Below, piece by piece: positions 53,389 to 64,000 of a stretch of 64,000 nt of DNA; the first letter of the stretch is position 1; each line of letters starts with the position of its first letter. Source of the stretch: Herpomyces periplanetae (lineage: Eukaryota; Ascomycota; Laboulbeniomycetes; Herpomycetales; Herpomycetaceae); NCBI GenBank assembly GCA_009733715.1, contig WMKJ01000015.1, positions 1 to 64,000 on the forward strand, written 5' to 3'. The notes under the pieces are model-generated. The model ran no database searches. It saw only the letters and a program-made list of their open reading frames with translations, and was not told where the DNA came from. The position numbers and the translations under genes are program-made.

Positions 53389-56300
53389 ATGAGTATGCCG
53401 GGGGTTTTATTTAAAGTTCGCGCAGTTTATGAGTATAGTTCACAACACGAGGACGATTTGACGTTCGAGGATGGTCAAATTATATCAGTAACGGAGGACG
53501 AAGATGCTGATTGGTACTTTGGGGAGTATATGACACAGTCTGGAGAGAAAAAGTCGGGATTGTTTCCTAAGAATTTCGTTGAAAAGTATGAACCTGCACC
53601 TCCGCCTCGCCCCGTTAGAGCACTTCGAGCCGTTCGACCTTGTATGGAACATCAAGCAAGTCTCGGTAAAGATTCAGTTAGTCAAGAGCAAGGCGATTTA
53701 AAACCTTTACAATCAACGACAGCTTCGACAAACTGTATAACGAGTCAATCACCCGTGTGCATACCTGAAGAGGCAGATCAAGCAACTTTGCTATCACCTT
53801 CATTGGAACCGTGTGCAACAGAAGATAGTGAAATCATCGATCGCTCATCGGGTAATTCTACATCGGATAGATCAACTTGTACAGCTGCGACGAGATCAAT
53901 GACGCGCGAACTGCAGGAGACAACCGTAAGTCAGGACGATACTGTGAATGATGTTAACAGTAAAAATGATTTTACTACAACCGAAGCCCCAAGTGAACCG
54001 GGCGAACCTACAAAATGCGTTACATCATTGTCCAATACATCATTATTACCATCCAGCACAGGATCCCCACCTAAACCAACAAACACCGCTGCGGCACTTG
54101 CTCAGAGGCAGCCTCCACCTGTTGCCGCCAAATCTAGTTCGTTTAGGGAGCGGATTGCCGCATTCAACAAATCAACAGCTCCTCCAGTCATCCCATTTAC
54201 CACGACAAGTTTATCGAATAATAGTAGTGGCTTTATCAAGAAACCATTTGTGGCACCACCCCCTCTACGGGATAGTTATGTTCCAACAGTCCGAGATGTT
54301 TCAGCTACTAAAATTCACAAACGGGATGAAGGCGATGTTAAATCAAGTGATGCTAATGATACGCGAAGTGGTGAACAAATTACATTGGTCGATACGATGA
54401 ATGTATCGAATCAACAAACCGAAGAAAGCGATGTGAAACCGACCAGTCTGAAGGAACGTATAGCACTTTTGCATAAACAACAAATGGAACAGGAAGCCCG
54501 TCGTTCGGATTTAGTGTCAAAAGAGAAATCTCACCGTCTTTTGGATTCAAACGTTCCAGTCGAAACTATATCTAATGATAGCGGAAATACTACCCAAAAT
54601 GAGTTTGCATTACCATCCCGGGTATTTTCAATGCCTCTGCGGCCGCTTGATCATGTTAACCAAGAGATAACATCATCCGAATCAGTTGAAACCGTTAGAA
54701 AGATAAGCGCAAATTCATCACTTGTTGAATCTGTCAATTCGACCCTTTCTCTTCGTGATCGACGAACTGTTTCCGATGAAGTTATCCCCGAGAATTTTTC
54801 TAGGGATGATCAACCCTCCGATAATGTTCGTACCCCTGAAGAAGAGGCCGCCTATGCTGAAGCTAAGCGACAAATGGATTTACGCGATCGTATGGCTAAG
54901 CTTAGTCGTGGAATGGGAATGCCCGGAATGTTTGCGCTTCCCGGCGTCGCTCCTAGTGTAAGTACGTCGCCCGGGACATCGGGCGTTGGAAAGCCTGGCA
55001 GCGCTGCTAGTTCGGGACTCGGCCCGACGGTTGTTTCTGGGGCAGTTCCCACTACCAGTTCGACCGCAAGTTACAATACTTCGCAATGTAATGCCTCTTT
55101 TGATCAAAAAGTCGAGAATTCTGCTCCAAGTTCGTCTCCAGTTCGTCCTACTTCACAACCCAAAGCTCCCACTATTCCTTCCCTGGGTATAAACGTTCCA
55201 AAAACTTCTCCTAGTGTGCCCCAGGATACTCATTCTCCAGATACTGAATCAGTCAAACTATCCACTGATGATACTTCTCCATGTCAAGATGATTCAATTC
55301 ATCCAGTTATTTCGCCAGTATCATCACCATCAAGTCATGGTATGTCGTTATTTAACAAACTCCATCCTACTTATTATAACAAACGTTTAACCAGAATATC
55401 CCCCTTGCACAGATGCCCCAATGAGTAACAGATCGACCTTATCGCCCTCCCCCACGATTCGTGAGCTACCTCCGTCAATTTTACCCACGAATATTCGAAC
55501 CAATTCATCTCTGACATCGTCTGCTCATGCATCATCATCAACTGTCTCTTCATCAGAGTGTAAGACCCGATCAGTTTTATCCTGATGATAAGATGTATGC
55601 TAAATGTTCTAGATCATCCATCGTCGGATGCCATAGCTGCGGCACGAACTTCATTCGCGGCTGCTGAGCACTTTATCGATGAGTCCGTGCACAGAAATCC
55701 CCCACCGACAGTAGCTCCAACAACTAGTTTACCCGTTTCGACGGGAAATCCAAGTGAACCACCCTTCATGCCTCCCCCAATTCCCCCCGGATTACCTATA
55801 CAACCTCCCAAACATGGCGACGGGCCAGGATCTCGTGGCTCAGGTATAATATCATCCTTCAATCCAAGTAAAACAACGTCAGCCCGGTCCAGTATGGAAC
55901 GTTCGGGATACATATCGCCAAACCAGTCTACCCTTCCAACTCTCAAGTTATCTGATTCAAGCCTTGATCTTAGCTCAGAGTCTGGAGAAAAACTACACAT
56001 AAAGGCTGGTTCACAACATCCCTCCACAACATCTTCTAAAACCTCACCTTCAACGATATTCAATGAAAATATTCATCAAGGGATAGCAGAGAATATCTCA
56101 CATTCACACACGAATAACTATAAATTGAATGTTGGCAAGCAAACGTCCCGGGGTCTCCATGATCCATCATCTCTCCTTCACGTCTCACAGACCACTGGCA
56201 ACGTCACCAATTTTCACGAACCTGCTTCAAAATTTCAACAGCATACTGCAGGAAGTCCGGGAACTCTCATTGATCACAGTAACGGTAGTTCCATGTTGAG

Positions 56301-57369
56301 TGAAATTCCCGCCGGCAATGATAATGTGATATCAACGAGCTCTACGGCACACATGAGAATACATTCAGACGACGAAGTTTGCTCGAGCGGATTACTCTCA
56401 TCTGAAATAAACACCAACCAAAGTCTGCCTCCACCCCCTCCTCCTCATGCTGCCCCCAGTCTAGTGGGCAATTCGGTTCATTCTATGGTTCCTTCATCCA
56501 TTGGAAAGCTCACTTCACGACAATCATACGATACTGAGCGTTCATCAACTTTGCCTACGCTTGTTGGACTGTCGGGTGAAATAAATCGAGTGTCTCACGA
56601 TCAGTCTTTCATAGCTAATGATATTGACATGGAACCGTCAACGGTTTGGTGGGCACAGCCCAACGGTATTCCACCGTGTTTGCATTCGAGACATGATGTT
56701 CTCGTGCAGCTTAATCAACCTACAACAACATACTTAGGGGGTCAAAACATTATCACGAAGTCGCTGTATATTTTATATGTGGATTACAGCCAAACTTCCA
56801 TTACGGCTCGTTATGATGTTGCAAACCCAGTGGATTGCCAATTGGAACAGCGACACGAACCGCCCCCGCCGCCACCTCGCCAGGATATGCTTGAAACTGC
56901 CCACGCAGCGTTCGGAGCTAAACTAATGCGTCTGGCTGAAACAAGGGTTAATACGGTTGTTGGTGATGGAACACCATTAGCATTTGTTCAGGACCTATTA
57001 AAAGATTTGACGGATGCCCTAATCCCCGTTGGGACGCGAGCTTACGGTGCTGTTGTATACTCTAATATAGCGAACGCATCAGTATCTTTGACCGACGAAA
57101 TTCGACCGGGAGACATAATATCATTTCGGAATTGTAAGTTCCAAGGGAAGCATGGACCCATGCATGTTAAGTATAACATGGAAGTTGGTAAGCCGGACCA
57201 TGTTGGGGTGGTTGTCGAGTGGGATGGAACGCGCAAAAAGATAAAGGTTTGGGTGCAAGGCCGGGAAAAAGTTAAAATCAGAGCAGAAAGTTTCCGTTTG
57301 TCGGATCTGCGGAGTGGAGAGGTTAAGGTGTGGAGAGTCATGCCAAAAACATGGATTGGCTGGGCCTGA
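53389..57369 (+). CDS. BBC1: Bbc1/Mti1-like SH3 protein of endocytic actin patches
   Basis: Exons 53389-55339, 55413-55559 and 55613-57369 code 1284 aa. The N-terminal SH3 (residues about 6-66: FKVRAVYEYSSQHEDDLTFEDG, then DADWYFGEY and SGLFPKNFVE) is followed by about 950 disordered residues with proline-rich runs, repeated LRERIAxxxK/LKERIALLHK motifs and PPPPPPH near residue 990. The last 230 residues are the conserved Bbc1 C-terminal domain: STVWWAQPNGIP, LYILYVDYSQTSITARYDV, RHEPPPPPPRQDMLETAHAA, DEIRPGDIISFRNCKFQGKH and GEVKVWRVMPKTWIGW. Bbc1 restrains Arp2/3 and type-I-myosin driven actin assembly at endocytic sites. The short middle exon is supported by phase-1 joins on both sides. 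Confidence 0.92.
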
Positions 57370-57580
57370 GCCTACTTAGATCCTAGGCTGAACTTTAGCG
57401 TGCGTGCATTTGTGATCCTTTGTACGTATACTATGCGAAACCGTTTACACATGCGCGCTACTTCGCCTTTCTCTCATATACTGTGTAATATAGAATAATC
57501 GAGTTAATTAGTGGACGATTCAGCGGGGCTGATTAGCAAAACGCGTAAACTGAGGCAATTGTAGTGTAAATTAACCGAAT

Positions 57581-58708
57581 TTAGCGGGGCACGATGCCAA
57601 AGATTTCTTTTAGTGAGACGCGGCGGTTCACTACGGCAGAAGAGCGTTTGGGGGAACTAGGGAGTATTGGCGTAGCGAGTACGGGAGGATGGGATTCAAT
57701 TTCGCGGGCCTGTCGAGATTCCTCTGCATGCATTGCACAAGTTATTAAAACTTGTGCAGCGGACTCACGGTAATCAATTAAAGATGCGTCAATGATTTCA
57801 TCAGAGTAACCGGGGTCGCCAATCGACGACGATTGGGGCGGAATTGAGGGTAAAAGGGAGGAAGTTGTAGAAGGAGGATCAACGGCTCGAGTATCGACAC
57901 GGTCATGGTAACGATTATTGTAGGCATGATCCGAGTAAATCCAGATTCCGACGATCATGGAAGAGTGTAAAGGTTGGGGAGGTATGCCTAAACTGAAGCA
58001 TTGTAACATTATACATTCCTGTGTAATGTCGATGTTATCGGGGGTGGGTAGTTCAAGCATAAAATTCTCGATACCACGTCGATTGAGGATGACCACACCG
58101 AAGCGATCGACGTCACACAGGTTAACTTGCTGGTATGGTGTAACAGGAGTATCGGATAAAGCAACGACGAAGAAGCCGCCCTCAATACCACGACGACTCC
58201 AGCTGGCAGTTTCACGGGAAAATTCATAGATAACAGCGTATGGCGCTGTAAACATGATCGAAGCTGCTAACGGTGTATAACGACGTATGACGGTTAGGTT
58301 GAGAAAGTCGGTGGTACGGGTTGACAGCTGTTCGGCGTCACTGGATGTATCGCTATCATCACCATTGTCATTGCCATTGCAATGATAACTGTTATCGCGT
58401 ACTCTGCCTTTGACGCGTTCGTACTCGTTAACTAAGTTAGCATCGTATGAGCTAGTGGTGCGCATCCGGGTTATCATTGTCGTTCGTCGCGGTCCTTCTG
58501 CTCGTATCGCCGTCCCATCCGCCTTGTTTGTTAACGTGGTAAAACGTCCCAATACACCATTCTTCCCTTTACCACTTCCGTTAGACGAATTAGCATGTTC
58601 ACGCGAATTACCATCACTACCACCAACACTGCAAAATTTGCTAATCGGTCCCCCTGCTTTTTTCGTTGGAGTTTTACGCGAGCGTATCTCTCGCGATAAA
58701 TTTTCCAT
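57581..58708 (-). CDS. DCP1: mRNA decapping activator Dcp1 (EVH1 fold)
   Basis: Single exon; the first true ATG in frame is 58708, giving 375 aa (the frame also stays open upstream). After about 130 disordered, Ser/Asn/Asp-rich residues comes the EVH1-like domain: DFLNLTVIRRYTPLAASIMF, APYAVIYEFSRETASWSRRG, IEGGFFVVALSD and FGVVILNRRGIENFMLELP, ending near LHSSMIVGIWIYSDHAYNNR. The Asn-Arg-Arg-Gly and Glu-Gly-x-Phe-Phe-Val positions are typical of Dcp1, the Dcp2 partner in 5' cap removal in P-bodies. A tail with VSLKEIFGIVPR ends the protein; short C-terminal helices in Dcp1 proteins bind partners, which may apply here. Two acidic insertions within the EVH1 loops make it longer than yeast Dcp1. 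Confidence 0.87.
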   Translation of the reverse strand: MENLSREIRSRKTPTKKAGGPISKFCSVGGSDGNSREHANSSNGSGKGKNGVLGRFTTLTNKADGTAIRAEGPRRTTMITRMRTTSSYDANLVNEYERVKGRVRDNSYHCNGNDNGDDSDTSSDAEQLSTRTTDFLNLTVIRRYTPLAASIMFTAPYAVIYEFSRETASWSRRGIEGGFFVVALSDTPVTPYQQVNLCDVDRFGVVILNRRGIENFMLELPTPDNIDITQECIMLQCFSLGIPPQPLHSSMIVGIWIYSDHAYNNRYHDRVDTRAVDPPSTTSSLLPSIPPQSSSIGDPGYSDEIIDASLIDYRESAAQVLITCAMHAEESRQAREIESHPPVLATPILPSSPKRSSAVVNRRVSLKEIFGIVPR

Positions 58709-59475
58709 TTCGCGCCAAATTGTTTTCCTTTTAATCAAGTGTTGCACGAAGGATGTCCGTTACCCAATTCTCAATTCCGACGGTCCAAATGTCCATGCTC
58801 GATCGATAACCACGATAGAAATAGGTAATGTTGAATAAAAGTCCTTTTTTCTGGGAGGGTTTGTCTGTTTTTTTCTTTCCCTTCAAGAGTAACGATCATA
58901 TGTTTATTTAGCCGATACGAATGCACTCAAGCAAAATTTTGATGATTTAGTTTAATCCACTGTCAAGCCAGCAGCTCGGTACAAATCTTGGCGGAGTTTT
59001 CCGGTGCATGACTAATAGATTTCCCGTGACGTGCCTGAGTAAGACACAAGACACAAAATGGGGTAAGAGTATAGTTTGACGGCTTACGCGCTAGAGAGAA
59101 ACTAATTGGATGCACGGGAGGGTTAAAATGGATATGTCAACTAAATGGGAATGGAACAGTGAATTGACTAGTTGATGAGTATGATTTTATTAAACGGGTT
59201 AATTAATTAGTATGGAAATAATGAATTTGAGAGTGTGCGGAGTATGAGATGAGGGAAATGGATGGTAGGTTCAACGGGTTTAATGATTGATAAAAGCTTG
59301 AAATCATCGATATTTGAATTTTTTTGAGGGTGCAGATTTACGCGTTATTTGTGAAATATTTAGTGGTGGTAACTTGGGTTGGTAGATAAAGGAAGGAATT
59401 ATTTGTGTATACAGAGTTTATATACGTCAGTTTGATTGGAGGGGTTAGACATACTAACTATTTAAGACTGACAAG
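58709..59475. other. Divergent promoter region of DCP1 and the 5-phosphatase
   Basis: About 770 bp. No ORF of note; no CACGTG or TGACGTCA box, unlike other divergent regions here. Confidence 0.5.
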
Positions 59476-62400
59476 ATGAGCAAATTAATGAATAATTCGA
59501 GCAAAGAAATGGACGAAAGGGTAATGGGTGAATTTACACCATCGCGGAAAGATTTGCGGAAACATTTGTTACGCCGCCAAGATGAATTTACTCGACAGTG
59601 TTGTATACGTATTAAAATTGGATCATGGAATGTTGCAGGAGTTAGAGGCGCGGAAGGAGATTTGACGAGGTGGCTTGGAATTAGGAAAAATGAAAAAATT
59701 GATACACTGGATACCATATGTCGAATTATTAAAGTGGAAAGAGGGAATTCAGGCCAAGATGAGTCTGATAAAATGAATGTTAACCATGTGAACAATGCTA
59801 TCGGTTGGAGTATAAAGAGAAAACAGACTAAGGTGGACTCTCATACAACATCACCTTTAGATGGAAACGAGGCGCCCATGACGTTGACGGATGAAAAAAA
59901 GAATGCGGAAGGTAAAGAAAGTATTAACTGTGATACGGGTACCAATTTAAATGAAGATTCAAGTATAGATTTGTACGTTTTATGCTTTCAAGAAGTAATA
60001 GACATTTCATCACCTTCAGAGGCGTTAAGATCACATGCAAATTCATTAGCGGCGACGAACTTCAAAAGAGCAGCTGAAAAAGCATTGGGAGAAGACTACG
60101 CACTTATAGCAGAGCAACAATTAATGGGCCTATTACAGATTATATATGCTCGAAAAGGAAAATTTATGAAATCGATAAAAGCCGTTAGCACAGCTTCCGT
60201 AGCGACAGGATTAATGGGGATTTTGGGTAATAAAGGTGGAGTAGCCACGAGATTTGTGATTGGAGAAACTACCAAATTGGCCTTTATAAATTGTCATTTA
60301 GCAGCAGGTAGCGACCAAAGTGCACTGGATCGAAGAAATTGGGATGCAGAGCAAATCTTATCACGACTTAAATTTGAAAAAATTTACGGTATAATGGGTA
60401 TTGACGATTCAGAAGATGATACGACACCTAGCTGCCGTGGTATTGATGATTATGACTACATATTTTGTGCTGGGGACCTGAATTATCGACTTGAAGGCGT
60501 TCCAAGCGAAGATGTGCGAAACCTGTTAAATCTTCACCTGAGTCACTCTCCAGATCCCATTCCCTCCCGCTCCAGATCTCCAGTATCCAGCATCTCCAGC
60601 GACGACGATCCCCTCAGTCCCAATGCGATCGTATCACCGGTCACGTGCAGCTACAAAGAAGACGCGCTCCAGATGACGTCAGAGCCAGTGCTAGGAAGTC
60701 CCGGAGCCGGTCACGTGAAGGGAGGGGGGATTTCCGGTTTGGGTAATGGTGGAGGGGGAGTGGAAAGTTTGCAGACGACGATTGATTGCTTGCTGCTTCA
60801 TGATGAACTGGGACAGCAAATGAAGAAGAGACGGGCATTTTACGACGGGTGGAGAGAGGGACCAATTCGGTTTTTTCCTTCGTATAAGTATGATATAGGA
60901 AGTATAGTTAACTTTGATTCAGGGGACACTCGCAGGTGTCCAAGTTGGTGTGACAGAATATTATTCCGCAGTCGAGCCTCTAAAGAGAGAAGTTTAAAAG
61001 CTATTCAGGAAGAAATCAAAAGTCGAAAACTCGATGAAGAGTTAAAATTGAGGCATGATCATAATGGGAAGGATTCTGAGACCGAAGAAGATTTAATCTT
61101 TGATTATGACCCTGAACGAGATGGAATTGATTCTAAAGATGGCATTCTTAACAGTAATGATAATGCCACCGATAATGACTCGATTGGTGACCTTTTTTCC
61201 GAAATAAATGATGGTTTGACCCTTGAATCTTACTGTCAATATCAAGGGATAACTGCATCTGATCATAAACCCGTTTGTGCCACCTTTACCTTAACTTATA
61301 ATTCGGTTGATGATGAGTTGAGGCATAAAATTTATCATGAATTAAATCGTAGTTACGATCGAGCTGAAAACGAATTTAGACCTGTAATTACCCTAACGGT
61401 TGATGGTCCCATTCGCAAAGGTGGTTTAAGCCCATCAAACCAAGAACCATCATGCACATCTTCCGTTAACTTCGAAAAGGTTGAAATCGGTCGTTTATAC
61501 AAAAAAAGTATAACCATCGCTAATACAGGGCGAGTCACTGCCAGAATATCGTATGAAAGTGGTACTTCAACAAAATCCCCTGCCTGGCTCAAGCTAACCT
61601 TGCAAGACGTAGAATGGATTGATTCATTATCTTTTTCAAATAACGGTCATAGAGATCAATCAAAGATCAAGTTAATCGAATTGCATACCGGAGAAGCTTT
61701 AACGATCTTGTTAACCTTGCAAATTAGTTGCGCTCAGTTAGGTGAAATGTTAAATCGTGAAAATATCTCTCTAGAGGACATATTAGTCATTAAAGTTGAC
61801 GAAGGAAGAGATTATTTTTTACCCGTTCAAGCTGAGTTTCAGCAAACTTGCCTGTGTAGATCTATGGACGAATTAATTCGTTTACCTGAAACTGGCATTC
61901 GTAATATTCCAAATGTTAATCGATTAATCCACTCTTCCAAGCCCATGTGGTCTAGCCCGTGGCAATTAATTCGGGTTTTAGAACTACTGGAATCGTCTGT
62001 TGAAAGTTTCGCTCAAAATCCTCCATTAAACATCCCCGCTCACCCTCAATGGGATGATGATAACAATCCCTGGTGGCCATTTCAATCCATGGTTAAACTA
62101 GCTCGCATAATACAGAATGAAGCCACATGTGAACAGTCCCAATCTTTATGGAATCTATTTCATATTCTTGACACTGATCCAAAGGGTAGCTTACCAAGTG
62201 ATATTTATTCTCGTTTTCCCCCCGGTAAAGCATTAAAATATTCATCCAATGCGCTTATCCTAATGCTGTCGTGGATGAATCACGGAATTATCGGTCCCGA
62301 AGTATGGAAGAAACTCGACGCTATAATCCATCGAAGGTCTAATCCATCCAAACGTTCCATCGGGTTTGATGACCTTGACGATGAGCGAAGTGAATTTATT

Positions 62401-62679
62401 AACACCTTATCCGAATCTCCAAACCATGCTGTAACATTCATGCTAGTAATGAGTTCGCTTTCTCGAGTAATTGATAAATTGGCCAACTTGCATACGGAAA
62501 AATATCCTTCTGCTTCAGCGTATAAACGTGACCTTTCCATCCAAGTTTCCAGTATATTCAGCAGCGCAATGATCCACACCCACACTCCACTTTCCGAAGA
62601 ATCCGTTGAAACTTTTCATCGAAAATTAACCTTTTTGCAAACTTTTCTCCTTAGCGGAACTTCCTCTACCACAACTTGA
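59476..62679 (+). CDS. OCRL/INPP5B-like inositol polyphosphate 5-phosphatase
   Basis: Single exon, 1067 aa. The catalytic domain has every class motif: KIGSWNVAG, CFQEV, MGILGNKGGVATRF, FINCHLAAG, DYIFCAGDLNYRL, FFPSYKYDIGS, RCPSWCDRILF and SDHKPVCATF. It removes the 5-phosphate of PI(4,5)P2 and related lipids. An ASH-type beta domain follows (GPIRKGGLSP.., FEKVEIGRLYKKSITIANTG, HTGEALTILLTLQI), then a helical RhoGAP-like region (about 830-1050) with NALILMLSWM and VTFMLVMSSLSRVIDKL; the usual catalytic Arg of RhoGAP is not evident, as in OCRL. There are two insertions: an acidic one of about 150 residues (about 90-170) near the N-terminus and a G+C-rich, Ser/Pro/Gly-rich one of about 80 residues (60540-60765) inside the catalytic domain. 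Confidence 0.92.
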   Translation: MSKLMNNSSKEMDERVMGEFTPSRKDLRKHLLRRQDEFTRQCCIRIKIGSWNVAGVRGAEGDLTRWLGIRKNEKIDTLDTICRIIKVERGNSGQDESDKMNVNHVNNAIGWSIKRKQTKVDSHTTSPLDGNEAPMTLTDEKKNAEGKESINCDTGTNLNEDSSIDLYVLCFQEVIDISSPSEALRSHANSLAATNFKRAAEKALGEDYALIAEQQLMGLLQIIYARKGKFMKSIKAVSTASVATGLMGILGNKGGVATRFVIGETTKLAFINCHLAAGSDQSALDRRNWDAEQILSRLKFEKIYGIMGIDDSEDDTTPSCRGIDDYDYIFCAGDLNYRLEGVPSEDVRNLLNLHLSHSPDPIPSRSRSPVSSISSDDDPLSPNAIVSPVTCSYKEDALQMTSEPVLGSPGAGHVKGGGISGLGNGGGGVESLQTTIDCLLLHDELGQQMKKRRAFYDGWREGPIRFFPSYKYDIGSIVNFDSGDTRRCPSWCDRILFRSRASKERSLKAIQEEIKSRKLDEELKLRHDHNGKDSETEEDLIFDYDPERDGIDSKDGILNSNDNATDNDSIGDLFSEINDGLTLESYCQYQGITASDHKPVCATFTLTYNSVDDELRHKIYHELNRSYDRAENEFRPVITLTVDGPIRKGGLSPSNQEPSCTSSVNFEKVEIGRLYKKSITIANTGRVTARISYESGTSTKSPAWLKLTLQDVEWIDSLSFSNNGHRDQSKIKLIELHTGEALTILLTLQISCAQLGEMLNRENISLEDILVIKVDEGRDYFLPVQAEFQQTCLCRSMDELIRLPETGIRNIPNVNRLIHSSKPMWSSPWQLIRVLELLESSVESFAQNPPLNIPAHPQWDDDNNPWWPFQSMVKLARIIQNEATCEQSQSLWNLFHILDTDPKGSLPSDIYSRFPPGKALKYSSNALILMLSWMNHGIIGPEVWKKLDAIIHRRSNPSKRSIGFDDLDDERSEFINTLSESPNHAVTFMLVMSSLSRVIDKLANLHTEKYPSASAYKRDLSIQVSSIFSSAMIHTHTPLSEESVETFHRKLTFLQTFLLSGTSSTTT

Positions 62680-62755
62680 AAATAAGTTTTGTTCAGTTGG
62701 TATTTCCCTTCTCTCTGAATTCAGCTTCTCCGTGAACAAATAACGAGTTACCTCA

Positions 62756-64000
62756 TTAAGCCTGGAGAAACTCGTCCAAGCTTTTTTGAAACATTTCAAT
62801 ATTCAAATTTCGGCCTATTAGTACAATTCTACCTTCGGATAAGTTCGTCAAAAACTCTTCATTTTTTTTTTCATCAACGTCACAAAACTCAAACATTGTT
62901 CCCACTGCTTGAATAATTTTGAATTTGGTTGGATCTTCATAGCACAGAATTATACCCTTTGCACGATGAATATCAACAGTACTCAACTTTACTTCCTTTT
63001 CTAAGCTTCCAGGAAGTGTATTATCCCATAAAACACACCGAAACCATTTATCCAGTCGTCCTATACTTTTCTTAGTATCATTATCATTCCAAATAAGTCG
63101 TGGTACATTCAAGGAAATTGTTCCAATTGTTGGATCAATGTAAATCGCTTGTTGCGATTGCTTCACTTTGAACTTGACAATTTCATCGCCAACTTGTTCA
63201 TAGCTATGTAAATCTAGAATATTTCCTAACAAATTTGAAACTCGACCGTATGTTGTTTCGATGATCCTAGCTAAACTATTAATAGCACTTATTCGTTGCT
63301 TAACCGTTTCTTTATGTTCTGGTGATACTAAGTCAAGTTTATTGATAACGATAACATCGGCATGAGATAACTGCGCATGAGCCAAGGTTAATTGAGGTAG
63401 CACTGGATCGTCTTGATTGTCGTCATATATTCGTTCTTCGGAGTTGGGCATGTCTAAATAACGGAGCAAGTTAAAGCTATCAACTAGAGTGATAATACCA
63501 TCCAAGTAAATAAGACTACCCAATCCCTCATCCATCCAGAATTGAGGAGCGATATTTCCTGGATCAGCAAGGCCAGTGGTCTCTAGGAGAATGTAGTCAA
63601 ATTTTCCCGCTTTTCCCCGCATTAGCGATTCAATAGCATTAACAGCAGACGTTCTAGATAGATCAATCCAGAGTTAGCGTGAAAATTTACAATATAGGAA
63701 ACTTGATTTAACTGTGACAAGATAATTGAGAATGTGAACATGAAATACTAGGAAGTTTTACTTGACTGAGCAGCAAATACACCCATTGGCTAGTTCTAAC
63801 CATTCTTCCACTTGCTGACCATCCTTGTTAATGGTTAAACTTTTATCAATTGATGCGGCTACATTTGTTGACGGGATAAATTAGAAATGATTAGTTCTGG
63901 TCTAACTAAACAAAAGTGTAAAACTCACAATCACCAAATTCTACGCAATTTTGAAAACTTTGTTAGCTGAAATCAATCATGTAACAAATATATTAAATAA
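62756..64000 (-). CDS. ZNG1: ZNG1/CobW-family GTPase metallochaperone (5' end beyond window)
   Basis: Partial at the right edge. Three exons can be read: 63653-62756, 63858-63762 and one ending at 63929 whose start is unclear. The spliced order EFGD|SASIDKSLTIN...LELANGCICCSVK|TSAVNAIESLMRGKAGKFDYILLETTGLADPG is that of ZNG1 proteins: the CxCC metal site, the switch-II-like ETTGLADPG and later VINKLDLV (NKxD). The C-terminal CobW domain (LDKWFRCVLWD, RAKGIILC, RIVLIGRNL) is complete. ZNG1 hands zinc to methionine aminopeptidase 1 using GTP; the P-loop exon and N-terminal interaction motif lie outside the window. Its stop codon is 77 bp from the stop of the converging 5-phosphatase gene. Confidence 0.88.

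Noticed and set aside
60674-60681. TGACGTCA as a classical promoter element
   Set aside because: It lies deep in coding sequence of the 5-phosphatase, so it is discussed only as part of the unusual insertion.

Overview
This window looks like a gene-dense piece of a fungal nuclear chromosome, most likely from an ascomycete. About 22 of the 24 genes I call carry a recognisable eukaryotic or fungal protein family. Fourteen to fifteen of them are split by short introns of about 57-170 nt with GT..AG ends and CTAAC/TTAAC-like branch points. Mrp51 (mitoribosome), Csm1/Pcs1 (monopolin), Bbc1/Mti1 and a Bem1/Scd2 scaffold together point to Ascomycota. Frequent introns with moderate A+T content argue against a Saccharomyces-type genome and would suit Taphrinomycotina or an early-branching yeast; that placement is inference. 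I see no virus-like element, transposon, CRISPR array or biosynthetic cluster.

Layout. 0-10 kb, all on +: a Bem1/Scd2 polarity scaffold, a nitronate monooxygenase, the NuA4 subunit Epl1 and the KEOPS enzyme Kae1. 10-24 kb: AMPK beta (-), a probable 119-aa two-helix membrane protein (+), monopolin Pcs1 (-), acyl-CoA-binding protein (+), Tdp1 (-), a CoA-binding Rossmann protein (-) and a C2H2 zinc-finger regulator (-). A 3.1-kb gene-poor stretch (23.5-26.6 kb) follows and holds the most unusual non-coding structure: paired palindromes with a covarying base pair and four GTGGGTCC octamers, and 28 in-register degenerate pentamers. 26.6-30 kb: an LTA4-hydrolase type aminopeptidase and an unrecognised poly-Ala protein (both -). 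32.8-48.5 kb, all +: long-chain acyl-CoA synthetase, an MFS hexose transporter, GPI ethanolamine-phosphate transferase Mcd4 and an unrecognised coiled-coil protein. 48.7-64 kb: Mrp51 (-), an intron-bearing tRNA-Leu(AAG) (+), Rtr1 (-), Bbc1 (+), Dcp1 (-), an OCRL-like inositol polyphosphate 5-phosphatase (+) and a ZNG1/CobW GTPase cut by the window end (-).

The genes are a housekeeping mixture rather than an operon-like system. Themes are polarity and endocytic actin (Scd2, Bbc1, the 5-phosphatase), lipid handling (ACBP, FAA1-like synthetase, Mcd4), glucose and energy sensing (hexose transporter, AMPK beta), chromatin and DNA (Epl1, Pcs1, Tdp1), and transcription, mRNA and tRNA (Rtr1, Dcp1, Kae1). 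CACGTG boxes sit in most long divergent intergenic regions. A perfect 40-bp inverted repeat, one copy beginning at base 1, brackets the first gene and may mark an assembly edge. Several proteins are much longer than usual through low-complexity insertions (Tdp1, the 5-phosphatase, AMPK beta, Mrp51). All exon joins were read by eye from splice signals, frame and family similarity.
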